From positions 5,580,001-5,644,000 of the forward strand of contig NZ_CP009110.1 of assembly GCF_000739085.1 (NCBI RefSeq): a stretch of 64,000 bases of DNA. The letters run 5' to 3'. Positions 8,205-16,441 of this stretch are shown piece by piece. The DNA is from Amycolatopsis methanolica 239. Lineage in GTDB: Bacteria > Actinomycetota > Actinomycetes > Mycobacteriales > Pseudonocardiaceae. The translations under genes were made by a program, and so were the position numbers. The notes beneath the pieces were generated by a model. It was not told the DNA's origin. It made no database searches and saw only the letters and a list, made by a program, of their open reading frames with translations. The number at the start of each line of letters is the position of its first letter. The stretch's first letter is position 1.

Positions 8205-9451
8205 AGCGACGGCTTTCCCTGGTCCTCGCGGCGATGCTGGTCATCGCCGCGTGCGGCACCAAGGCGGGCGATCAGGGATCGTCCGGTTCGGACGCCTCCG
8301 GCGTCAAGACCGATCTCGGCGTCACCGCCAACGAGCTCACCCTCGGCGTCATGACCGACATGACGGGCCCGTTCAAGAACCTCTCGATCGGCATCACGCA
8401 CGGCAACCAGTTGTGGGTCAACGACTTCAACGCGGCGGGCGGCGTGTGCGGGCGGCAGGTCAAACTGGAGGTCGTCGACCACGCCTACAAGGCCGACACC
8501 GCGAAGACCCTGTACCCGCAGCTGGAGCCGAAGGTGCTCGGCTTCGTGCAGGTCGTCGGGTCGCCGATCATGGCGGCGCTGAAGCAGAACATCAAGTCCG
8601 ACAAGGTGACCACGACCCCGGCGTCCTGGTCGTCGGAGCTGCTGGACAACCCGTACGTGATGATCGTCGGCACCACCTACGACGTCGAGATGATCGACGG
8701 CATGTCCTACCTGCAGGAACAGGGCATGATCAAGGACGGCGACACGGTCGGGCACATCTACATCGACGGCGAGTACGGCGCGAACGGCCTGCGCGGCTCC
8801 CGCTACTACGCGCAGAAGCACGGCTTGAACCTGCGCGAGGTCAAGATCACCTCGTCGGACAACGACCTGACCAACATCGTCACCGGCCTGCGTGGCGAGG
8901 GCGTCAAGGCGATCATGCTGACCACCACGCCCGCGCAGACCGGTTCGGTGGCCGCGGCGAACAAGGCGCTCGGGCTGAACGTGCCGCTGCTGGGCAACAA
9001 CCCGACGTTCGACCCGGTGCTGCTGAACAGCCCCGCCGCGAACGCGCTGGACCGGCTGTACGTCGTCGCGAGCAGCGTGCCGGTGGCCGCGGACGTGCCC
9101 AAGGCGAAGGAAGTGCTGTCGAAGTACAAGGCCGCGAAGTTCCCGGAGCCGCCGAACGCCGGTGTCCCGTACGGCTACGCGGTGGCCGAGGTGTGGGGTT
9201 CGGTGCTGAAGAAGGCCTGCGACAACAAGGACCTGACCCGCGACGGCATCCTCACCGCGCTGCAGCAGACGACCTCGGCCGACACCGGTGATCTGGTCGC
9301 GGCGCTGGACTTCTCGAAGCCCGGTGCGCCGCCGACCCGCGAGGTCTACGTGGCGCAGCCCGACGCGAGCGTCGAGGGCGGCATCAAGTACGTGAAGCCG
9401 CTGTTCGAGGCCCCGGACGCCAAGGACTACGTGGCGCCGCACCAGAAGTGA
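8201..9451 (+). CDS. livK: ABC transporter substrate-binding lipoprotein of the liv type
   Basis: The 416-residue lipoprotein has a basic N-terminus, a hydrophobic stretch and a lipobox ending in C18 (VIAAC), so it is anchored outside the membrane. The periplasmic-binding-protein type I fold is visible in LTLGVMTDMTGPFKNL, the EVVDHAYKADTA segment and the YIDGEYGANGLRG hinge region. ATGA overlap with livM shows translational coupling. A binding protein encoded last, after both ATPases and both permeases, is a common actinobacterial arrangement. The ligand is not predictable; branched-chain amino acids, amides and aromatic acids are all known for this family. Confidence 0.9.
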   Translation: MKRRLSLVLAAMLVIAACGTKAGDQGSSGSDASGVKTDLGVTANELTLGVMTDMTGPFKNLSIGITHGNQLWVNDFNAAGGVCGRQVKLEVVDHAYKADTAKTLYPQLEPKVLGFVQVVGSPIMAALKQNIKSDKVTTTPASWSSELLDNPYVMIVGTTYDVEMIDGMSYLQEQGMIKDGDTVGHIYIDGEYGANGLRGSRYYAQKHGLNLREVKITSSDNDLTNIVTGLRGEGVKAIMLTTTPAQTGSVAAANKALGLNVPLLGNNPTFDPVLLNSPAANALDRLYVVASSVPVAADVPKAKEVLSKYKAAKFPEPPNAGVPYGYAVAEVWGSVLKKACDNKDLTRDGILTALQQTTSADTGDLVAALDFSKPGAPPTREVYVAQPDASVEGGIKYVKPLFEAPDAKDYVAPHQK

Positions 9452-9456
9452 CCGCG

Positions 9457-9490
9457 CCTGGTGGCCCGCCCCCGTTGGCGGGCCACCAGG
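9457..9490. terminator. Bidirectional terminator after the liv operon
   Basis: A perfect 14-bp inverted repeat (9457-9470 and 9477-9490, loop CCCGTT) lies five bases after livK. It also lies immediately after the last codon of the convergent permease pseudogene, so it can serve both strands. Confidence 0.85.
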
Positions 9491-10528
9491 TCAGTGCACC
9501 GCGGCCGTGCGGACCACGCGGTTGCCCGCGACCGTGGTGACCCCGAGCGCGATCACCGCGCCGAGCACGATGCTCAGCAGGTACGGCCCGGCGGCGAACG
9601 CCGCCGCGGGGCTGCCCGTCTTGACGATGGCGAACGGGATGACGCACACCAGCGCGCCGATCCCGGCCGCGATCACGCTGACGAGCGTCGCGGCGACGAT
9701 CTCGCGCAGCAGCATCCCGCGGCTCTGCCAGGAGGTCGACCCGATCAGCGACATGGTCGTGAACTCCTCCGGCCGCCTGCCCAGCGCCGCCACCAGGTTG
9801 TTGGTCAGCGCGATCGCCATGAACACCGAGATCAGGACCACCACCAGGTAGTTGCTCGACGCCAGGACCTGCGCGGTGCTGCCCTCGGCCGAGTGCCGGT
9901 TCTCAAGGTGACCGCGGGCCGCACCCGTACCGGCGCCGCGGACAGGTTCACGGCCGCCAGGTGCCCGGCCGCGCCGCGCGGCGAGAGGACCTTCAGGACC
10001 CGGTTCACCAGGACGACCAGTTCCGGCGCCAGCACCACGAGCCCGATCGCGACGAGCACGGTTGCGGGACGACCGGTCATCGCGGTGGCCGCGATGCTCG
10101 CGAGCAGGACGACGACGACACCGGCCACCGGTAGCGCCGGGCCCGGCGAGTAGGCCGAGAGCCGGCGATCAGCCCCGACGACCGGACCGCGGCCAGCACG
10201 ATCCAGCCGAGGAGGTAACCCAGCAGCAGACCGGGCAGCGCGGCGACCGCCGAGACGGCGAGCGTCTCCGCCGAGACCATGACCTGGATCTGCCGTGGCG
10301 TCGCCCCGATCAGGCGCGGCCCGCCGATCTCCCCGGCGCGGCCGCCGAGGGTCGCGCCGGGAACTGGGTCAGGAAGGACCGGTCCTCCTCGGCGGTGCTG
10401 TCCGCGAGCCCGGTGGCGAGCAGCGTGGTCATCGTCGACACCAGCGCCATCCCGATCAGCGCGATCAGGCCGGTGGCGATCGCCGCGCCGCGGTGGTGGC
10501 GGAACAGCCGCAGGGCGAGGCTCACCAC
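9491..10528 (-). pseudogene. Decayed FtsX-like ABC exporter permease
   Basis: Three or four pieces of one permease lie in different frames on the minus strand. The N-terminus (10528 downward) reads MVSLALRLFRHHRGAAIATG and then a membrane segment. A middle piece lies near 10280-10077 (LPGLLLGYLLGWIVLAA), another near 10128-9905 (TVLVAIGLVVLAPELVVLVN), and the FtsX C-terminal domain near 9895-9491 (SVFMAIALTNNLVAALGRRPEEF). MacB-type permeases with this architecture are normally 700-850 residues, so large internal parts are missing as well as frames shifted. It follows an ATPase remnant and was probably an exporter of the LolCDE/MacB class, now inactive. Confidence 0.75.
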
Positions 10529-10529
10529 G

Positions 10530-11215
10530 TCAGTTCACCCCCATCGCGGCGGCCCGCTCGGCCGACTCGACCAGGGTCGCCATGCGGTTGGCGACCGCGA
10601 CCGCCGCCGGGCGGGCCATCTGGTCGACGATCAGGCCGTCGGCCAGGAACAGCACCCGGTCCGAAAAGGACGCCGCGACCGGGTCGTGCGTCACCATGAT
10701 GATCGTCTGACCCTGGTCGGCGAGCCCGCGCAGCAGGCTCAGGACCTCGCGGGCGCAGCGGATGTCCAGCGCGCCCGTCGGCTCGTCGGCGAAGACGACC
10801 TCCGGGTCCGTGATCAGGGCCCGCGCCACCGCGACGCGCTGCTTCTGACCGCCGGAGAGCTGGTCCGGCCGATGGGCGCCGCGGTTGCCCAGCCCGACGC
10901 GCTCGAGCAGCGCGGCGGTCCGGCGCGGGTCGGGCTTGCGGCCGTCCAGCCGCAGCGGCATTTCGACGTTCTCCTCGGCGGTCAGCGCCGGCAGCAGGTT
11001 GAACGCCTGGAACACGAAGTCGGCACGACGGCGGCGCAGCTCGGCCAGCTTCGTCTCGTCGAGCCCGGCGGGACTCACCCGTCGAGCTCGGCCGTGCCCG
11101 CGGTCGGGGTCCGCAGCCCGGCCGCGCAGCAACGTGGTCTTGCCCGCCTCGGCACGTCCAGGTCGATGCCGCGCAGCGCGTCGACCGGCCCCGCTTCCCC
11201 CTCGAATCTGCAGCG
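10530..11215 (-). pseudogene. Frameshifted ABC exporter ATP-binding protein
   Basis: The C-terminal two thirds are intact in one frame (from about 11045): FQAFNLLPALTAEENVEMPL, signature LSGGQKQRVAVARAL, Walker B (VVFADEPTGALD) and the H-loop (IIMVTHDPVAASFSDRVLFL), the LolD/MacB pattern. The 5' part is scattered over other frames: FEGEAGPVDALRGIDLDVP near 11210-11155, GKTTLLRG near 11140, and a GLRTPTAGTAELDG-like stretch near 11115-11075. The usual GPSGSG part of Walker A is missing, so there is deletion as well as frameshift. It lies directly upstream of the permease remnant. Confidence 0.75.
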
Positions 11216-11698
11216 CAAGCCCGGATCCGCACAGCAGGGGCCGCCGCTTCCGGCGCGAACCTGGCGTCGATCAACTACCACTTCGGCTCGAAGGAGGGCC
11301 TGCTCACGCGGGCGCTGAACGACCTGAACGCCGAGTGGGGCGAGCTGCTGTTCCAGGCGCTCGGCGAGGGCGACACGAACGAAGCACGCTGGGGCCGGAT
11401 CATCGAGTCGATCCAGGCCAACCGGCAGCTGTGGTTCGTGAACTTCGAGGGTGTCGCCTACCCGCAGCACGACGAGAAGATCCGCGGGATGAACGCGCGG
11501 GGCCAGCAGGCCGCGCGCACGGCGCTCGCGCAGGCGTTCGCCAGGCTCGGGCCGGACGCGGACCCAGACCGGGTGCGGATCGTCGGCTCGCACTACTACT
11601 CGCTGCTGGTCGGGGTCGCGCTGCAATGGCTCACCGATCCGGACAACGCGCCGACCGCGGCGGAGATCGTCGCGGCGGACCAGGGCGCGCGGGTCTGA
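11216..11698 (+). pseudogene. 5'-truncated TetR-family regulator
   Basis: The frame encodes the end of a TetR helix-turn-helix (ANLASINYHFGSKEGLLTRAL) and a complete ligand-binding domain ending RVRIVGSHYYSLLVGVALQW. The first 30 or so residues, including helix 1, are replaced by sequence that on the other strand is the start of the ABC ATPase remnant. No start codon with an SD remains in a sensible place. It was probably the divergent repressor of the exporter genes, and its 5' end was lost together with theirs. Confidence 0.75.
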
Positions 11699-11761
11699 CG
11701 CGTGCCGCCCAGCGGGACGCGGTGGTTGCGATCCGCGGGGGCGGCCACGAGAGTTCAGGCC

Positions 11762-12559
11762 ATGGATGCGACAGCGGTGCGGGAGGCGGCCGACCTCCTG
11801 CTGCAGGCCTACGCGGCGGGCAAGCCCATCGCGCCCCTGATCGAGACCTACCCGGGCGCGACCATCGAGGACGCCTACCGGATCCAGCTCGACCAGGTGC
11901 GCGTGTGGACCGAGGGCGGCGACGAGATCAAGGGCCACAAGGTGGGCCTCGCCTCGGCCGCGATGCAGCGTCAGATGGGCGTCGACCAGCCCGACTACGG
12001 GCACCTCACCGGCACCATGTTCCACCTGGAGCACCAGCCGATCCCGGTGGACAGCTTCCTGCAGCCGCGGATCGAGCCGGAGATCGCGTTCGTGCTGGGG
12101 CGGAAGCTGTCCGGGCCCGGGGTGACGGTGGCCGACGCGGTGCGCGCCGTGGACTTCGTGGTGCCCGCGCTGGAGATCGTGGACTCCCGCATCGAAGACT
12201 GGCGCATCTCGATCGTCGACACCATCGCCGACAACGCGTCCTCGGGCGGGGTGGTGCTGGGCAGCAGGCCGACCGCGCTGTCCACGGTGGACCTTCGCCT
12301 GGCGGGCTGCACCCTGCACTCGGGCGGTGAGCTGGTGGCGACCGGGGCGGGCGGCGCCGTGCTCGGGTCGCCGCTCAACGCGCTGGTGTGGCTGGCGAAC
12401 ACCGTCGGCCCGCTGGGCATCGACCTGGAGCCGGGGCACGTGGTGCTGCCCGGGTCGATGACGAAAGCGATCCCGTTGCGCCCGGGCGACACGGTGGTGT
12501 CGACGGTGGCGGGGCTGGGCAGTGTGACGGCTGTGTTCGGGTCGAAGGAGGACGCGTGA
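11762..12559 (+). CDS. 2-keto-4-pentenoate hydratase-type enzyme
   Basis: The 265-residue protein belongs to the fumarylacetoacetate-hydrolase-like hydratase family (MhpD/DmpE). It contains GHKVGLASAAMQRQMGVDQPDYG, metal-ligand motif RIEPEIAFVLG and VDTIADNASSGGVVLG. The enzyme adds water to 2-hydroxypenta-2,4-dienoate-type products of meta-cleavage of aromatics. The ATG at 11762 is preferred over the GTG 60 bases upstream because the family N-terminus starts there. It overlaps the next gene, a paralogous decarboxylase, by four bases. No ring-cleavage dioxygenase is present in the window, so the substrate is unknown. Confidence 0.82.
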   Translation: MDATAVREAADLLLQAYAAGKPIAPLIETYPGATIEDAYRIQLDQVRVWTEGGDEIKGHKVGLASAAMQRQMGVDQPDYGHLTGTMFHLEHQPIPVDSFLQPRIEPEIAFVLGRKLSGPGVTVADAVRAVDFVVPALEIVDSRIEDWRISIVDTIADNASSGGVVLGSRPTALSTVDLRLAGCTLHSGGELVATGAGGAVLGSPLNALVWLANTVGPLGIDLEPGHVVLPGSMTKAIPLRPGDTVVSTVAGLGSVTAVFGSKEDA

Positions 12560-13329
12560 CCGGGTGGAGCATCGCCGAGGCGGCGCGGGTGCTGCTGGCG
12601 GCGGAGGACTCGGGAACGGCGCGCGGGCCGATCACCGAGGAGTGGCCCGGCCTGGACGTGCGCACCGCGTATGCGGTGCAGGACGAGGCGTTGCGGTTGC
12701 GGCTCGCGCGCGGCGAAAAGCTCATCGGGCTCAAACTGGGCCTGACGTCGAAGGCGAAGCAGGAGCGCATGGGCGTGGACCGCCCGGTGATGGCCTGGCT
12801 GACCGACGCCATGGTGCTGCCTGCCGCGGACCCGCTGCCGAAGCTGATCCACCCGCGGGCCGAGCCGGAGATCGTGTTCGTGCTGGGCTCGCGCCTGGCG
12901 GGCCCCGGCGTCACGGCGGCCACCGCGATGGCGGCGGTGGACCGGGTGTACGGCGGGATCGAGGTGATCGACTCGCGGTACGCCGACTTCCGGTTCGCCG
13001 CACCGGACACCATCGCCGACAACGCCTCGTCGAGCGTCTTCCGGGTCGGCTCGGTGGGGGTCGCGCCCACCGGAATGGACCTGACGCTGGAGGCGTGCCT
13101 GCTGGAGGCCGACGGAGCGATCGTGGACAGCGCGACCGGCGCCGCGGTGCTCGGTCACCCAGGCGAGGCGCTCGCACTGGCAGCCAACGCACTGGCGGAA
13201 CGGGGCCTGGCATTGGAGGAGGGGTGGATCGTGCTGACCGGCGGTCTCACCGACGCCGTACCCGTCTCACCCGGGGCCCGCATCGCCGCGCACTTCACAA
13301 GCCTGGGCTCAATAACACTCGCCGGCTGA
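12556..13329 (+). CDS. 4-oxalocrotonate decarboxylase-type enzyme
   Basis: The 257-residue paralogue of the preceding hydratase has GLKLGLTSKAKQERMGVDRP, the metal motif RAEPEIVFVLG and DTIADNASSSVFRVG. These features are closer to the DmpH/NahK decarboxylases, which form a complex with the hydratase and channel 2-oxo-3-hexenedioate to the dienoate. The GTGA overlap at 12556-12559 couples their translation, consistent with a hetero-oligomeric complex. Hydratase and decarboxylase are close homologues, so the reaction order is inferred from family resemblance and pairing. Confidence 0.78.
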   Translation: MTGWSIAEAARVLLAAEDSGTARGPITEEWPGLDVRTAYAVQDEALRLRLARGEKLIGLKLGLTSKAKQERMGVDRPVMAWLTDAMVLPAADPLPKLIHPRAEPEIVFVLGSRLAGPGVTAATAMAAVDRVYGGIEVIDSRYADFRFAAPDTIADNASSSVFRVGSVGVAPTGMDLTLEACLLEADGAIVDSATGAAVLGHPGEALALAANALAERGLALEEGWIVLTGGLTDAVPVSPGARIAAHFTSLGSITLAG

Positions 13330-13514
13330 CCCAAAACCCGCCACCCGGCAACAACAGCCCAAACCCCCGAACCACTCCCCTCCCGCAACCCGATCCCCAG
13401 CCAAATCGGTTGCCGAGCCGGTGTCTCGGCAACCGAACACTGAAAGATCGGGTTCGGAAGGGGCTATCCGGGCGTAGCGAAGCGAAGCCGGCGCCCTAAC
13501 AACCCGCGTAGCGC
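13330..13514. repeat. Convergent intergenic region with terminator hairpin and a dispersed repeat
   Basis: After the decarboxylase stop, the plus strand is C/A-rich and G-poor (13330-13402), the base composition of Rho-dependent rut sites. A perfect 12-bp hairpin follows (arms 13406-13417 and 13425-13436, loop CCGGTGT). A 23-base block at 13467-13489 (TCCGGGCGTAGC then GAAGCGAAGCC) is identical to 47514-47536. A palindromic CGTAGCGCCTACG lies at 13507-13519. The CCCGATCCCCAGCC motif before the hairpin also recurs near 47409-47424. Confidence 0.7.
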
Positions 13515-15524
13515 CTACGACCCAGGCTCCGGGTGCCCCAACTTGGTCAGCCACACCCGGAACAACCGGTGCAGCGACTCGGCCCCCACCAGCTCCCCGG
13601 GCGGCTCGAACTCCTTGGGGTAGATGAGGAACCCGCGCTCCTGCTCCCCGCCGAGCCCGCCGTGCGAGCCGACGTGGATCTCGAACGGTGAGGCCTCCCC
13701 GGTCTCCGGGTCCCACCGGCTGTTGATCATGATGTCGGCGCAGTGCGGGAAGGCGTCCACGCGCCGGATGAGGTCCGGGGCGTGCTCCCCGTACAGCGCC
13801 AGCGGATCCTCCCCGAGCACCTCGCCGGAAGCCAGCCGGTGGACGCCGTCGCGGCCGAGCACGACCGGGCCGTGGACGTCGCTGCGCACCAGCATGAACC
13901 CGACGCCCGGGTGGTCGACGAGCGCGGGGAGCAGCTCCGGGTACTCGCGCTCGATCGTCTCCAGCGAGACCCGGCCTTCGTGCTCGGTGAACGAGACCAT
14001 CCCGACGTGCCCGGACACCACGACGACCACGCCGGGCGCCACGCGCGTCACTTCGTGCCGCTCGTCCTCCCGTGGCCGGTGCTCGATGCGCCGCGCCCCG
14101 GTCACCCGCTCCCGCAGGCGGGTGGCGACCGGGCCGCCGGACACCGCTTCCGGGGTCGGCCCGCCGCACAGCCGCCCGACCAGCTCCTCCAGCGACTCGC
14201 CGAACCGGTGTGCGAACGCCCACCCCTGCGTCTGCCCGTGGTCGGACAGCACCACCAGGTGGTAGGGCCGCGGCCCGAGCCGGGAAGCCCGGTGCAGCCG
14301 GCCGATCTGCTGGTCGATCCCCCGCAGCACGGCGAGCGTGTCGAACCGTTCGATGCCGGAGTGGTGGGCGACCTCGTCGTAGCCGAGGAAGTCCGCGTAG
14401 ACCACGGGGCGGCCGTTGAGCATGTCCTCCAGTACCGCGGACACCACGACGTCGCGGGAGATGACCGTGGTGCCGGTCCGGGCGATCGGGTAGATCCCGC
14501 CGCGCGGCACCCGCGGCACCACGCCCGCCCGCCGCTGCCGCGCCGACGCCGAGACCTCGCGGACGATGTCGACCAGCGCCGCTCCCAAGGTGCGCAACGC
14601 GTTCACCGGGTTGGCGAAGTAGGCGTAGTAGCCCGCGCCGACGCGGTCCGCACGGCGTCGGCGCAGGCCCTTGGGCAGCAGCACGGACACGGCGCTCATG
14701 GTGAGGCTGACGTGCGGCGCGTCGCCGGTGAAGAGGTTGCCGTGGCTGGCGCCGTCGACGGCGAGCAGGCCGCGGCCGTTCGAGTGCCGCCGCTCGATCT
14801 CGGCCGCGTCGCGCGGGTGGGCGCACGCCATCACGTGGTCGCGGTCCTTTTCGTACCAGCGGAACCCTAGGATGTCGTGGTTGGAGCCGTGCAGGATGCC
14901 GCACACGCTCGCGCCGGTCTGCGAGCTCCAGTCGGTCTGCCAGCGCACCAGGGCGTGGCTGTCCTCGGCGAGCCAGCGCGCCAGGGTCGGCATGTCGCCG
15001 TCCCGCACCGCGCGGCGCACGACGTCGTACCCGAGGCCGTCGACCTGCAGGAAGATCAGCCCGGGCGGCAGGTCCGGTTCGGCTGCCGGGCAGCGGCGCG
15101 ACCGGCGGCGGGCGCGGCGGAAGAACACCTCGTCCTCGTCGATGGCCAGCACACTCGACACCACACCGCTGACCGCGGACACCCCGACCACGACGAGGAA
15201 CCCGGTGCGCAGCCCGTTGACCTCCACCCCCGGCACCACCGCGAACGCCGCCACCGCGCCCGCGCCGAGCACCAGGAAGCTGCCGATGCCGAGCGTGAAC
15301 AACGCCAGCGGCAACGCGACCCGCAGGACTTGCGGCCACACCACGGCGGTCAGCAGGCTCAGAAGCAGGCCGCACACCAGTGGTTGCCACCAGTCCGGCA
15401 TCGCGAAGCCGTCGAGCAGGTCGTCCATGCCGACGAGCGCGAGCGACGTGGTCAGCCACACCAGGGCGAACCGCGCGAGCGACCGTCCACGCCGGAACAG
15501 CCGGCCCCTCTCCGCCGTTGTCAT
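13515..15524 (-). CDS. Membrane-anchored phosphodiesterase of the alkaline-phosphatase superfamily
   Basis: The 669-residue protein has four or so N-terminal membrane segments (residues about 15-130) and then an extracytoplasmic phosphodiesterase/nucleotide-pyrophosphatase-like domain. Visible metal and catalytic positions are the Asp in IFLQVDGLGYD, the Thr nucleophile in SSQTGAS, Asp and His in DFLGYDEVAHHSG, DH in VLSDHGQTQG, and the His in HVGSHGGLGG. The ATG at 15522-15524 overlaps the stop of the upstream DedA gene (ATGA). The substrate is unknown; the coupling to DedA suggests an envelope lipid or phosphodiester, but that is inference. Confidence 0.8.
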   Translation of the reverse strand: MTTAERGRLFRRGRSLARFALVWLTTSLALVGMDDLLDGFAMPDWWQPLVCGLLLSLLTAVVWPQVLRVALPLALFTLGIGSFLVLGAGAVAAFAVVPGVEVNGLRTGFLVVVGVSAVSGVVSSVLAIDEDEVFFRRARRRSRRCPAAEPDLPPGLIFLQVDGLGYDVVRRAVRDGDMPTLARWLAEDSHALVRWQTDWSSQTGASVCGILHGSNHDILGFRWYEKDRDHVMACAHPRDAAEIERRHSNGRGLLAVDGASHGNLFTGDAPHVSLTMSAVSVLLPKGLRRRRADRVGAGYYAYFANPVNALRTLGAALVDIVREVSASARQRRAGVVPRVPRGGIYPIARTGTTVISRDVVVSAVLEDMLNGRPVVYADFLGYDEVAHHSGIERFDTLAVLRGIDQQIGRLHRASRLGPRPYHLVVLSDHGQTQGWAFAHRFGESLEELVGRLCGGPTPEAVSGGPVATRLRERVTGARRIEHRPREDERHEVTRVAPGVVVVVSGHVGMVSFTEHEGRVSLETIEREYPELLPALVDHPGVGFMLVRSDVHGPVVLGRDGVHRLASGEVLGEDPLALYGEHAPDLIRRVDAFPHCADIMINSRWDPETGEASPFEIHVGSHGGLGGEQERGFLIYPKEFEPPGELVGAESLHRLFRVWLTKLGHPEPGS

Positions 15525-16105
15525 CCCCGGTTCCCCACCCTTTCCCTGCGGCGCCTCGCGACCAGGTTGATCACCCCGGTGACCAGCAAGACCAGCACGG
15601 CGGCCAGGAACGTCGCGACGAGCGGCGAGTCGAACAGACCGCCGCTGAGCACGCCCAGCAACGCGTACGCGACCGCCCACAGCACGCACGCGACGGCCGT
15701 GGCGGGCAACAGCCGCCGCCACGGGTAGGCGATCGCGCCCGCGGCCAGCAGCACCGGGATGCGCCCGGCCGGCAGCAACCGCCCGACGACCACGAGCTGC
15801 CACCCCTGCCGCGCGAACCGCCGCCGAGCCGCGACGAGACGTTCCGGTTTCTGGCCGCGCGCCAGCCAGCGGACCGCCGCGTCGCTGCCCAGCCGCGCGA
15901 CCGCGAAGGTCACGACGTCACCCACCATCGCCCCCGCGGCGGCCAGCAGCAGCACCAAGGGCAACGACAGGTGCCCGGTCGTCATGGCGATCGCGGCCGC
16001 CGCACCGACGACGGCGCCGGTCGGGACGATGGGCACGATCGAGCCGACGAGGACGCCCAGGAAGAGGGTCGGGTAGCCGACGCTGGAGAGGTCGGTCCAG
16101 TTCAC
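15521..16105 (-). CDS. DedA family membrane protein
   Basis: The 194-residue protein has about five hydrophobic segments and the DedA/VTT signature region: GAMVGDVVTFAVARLGS in the middle, FARQGWQLVVVGRLLPAGRIPV later, and membrane helices at the C-terminus. DedA proteins are involved in lipid-carrier or phospholipid flipping. The start is taken as the GTG at 16105 (VNWTDLSSVGYP); upstream in-frame codons run into the 21-nt repeat region. It is translationally coupled to the downstream phosphodiesterase. Confidence 0.82.
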   Translation of the reverse strand: MNWTDLSSVGYPTLFLGVLVGSIVPIVPTGAVVGAAAAIAMTTGHLSLPLVLLLAAAGAMVGDVVTFAVARLGSDAAVRWLARGQKPERLVAARRRFARQGWQLVVVGRLLPAGRIPVLLAAGAIAYPWRRLLPATAVACVLWAVAYALLGVLSGGLFDSPLVATFLAAVLVLLVTGVINLVARRRRERVGNRG

Positions 16106-16224
16106 CCGCCCACCCCACCACGCCCCGCGGCGGCGCACGGCTGGGCCACGCCGATCAAGGCCACCGGAAAACCTCACAGCTCACCCGGTCTTCACCCGGC
16201 CCGGTGACCACTGCGCCGCCGAGC

Positions 16225-16437
16225 GCGGATCTCACCCCGACGAGCGCAGAACTCGCACCCACAAGCGTGGGACTCGCGTCCCACCGCGCGAGTTCCACCC
16301 TCAGCCCCGCGAGTCCCACCCTCCGCCGCATGAGACCCACACTCAGCCGCATGAGGTCTGCGGTCGTGCGCCCGAGTTCTCCCGCCGGGCGCCCGAGATC
16401 TGCGGTGGGGCGCTTGAGGTCTGCGCTCCGACAGCGG
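16225..16437. repeat. Cluster B of the 21-nt repeat: three inverted plus seven direct units
   Basis: The CTC core occurs at 16231, 16252 and 16273, and the complementary GAG core at 16290, 16311, 16332, 16353, 16374, 16395 and 16416; every step is exactly 21 bases. Units vary at most other positions. At the orientation switch, arms 16267-16278 and 16287-16298 pair over 12 bases with one mismatch around an 8-base loop. The cluster lies between the MBL hydrolase stop and the DedA start. No credible gene covers it, although the minus strand stays open because of the periodicity. Confidence 0.8.
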
Positions 16438-16441
16438 GCGG

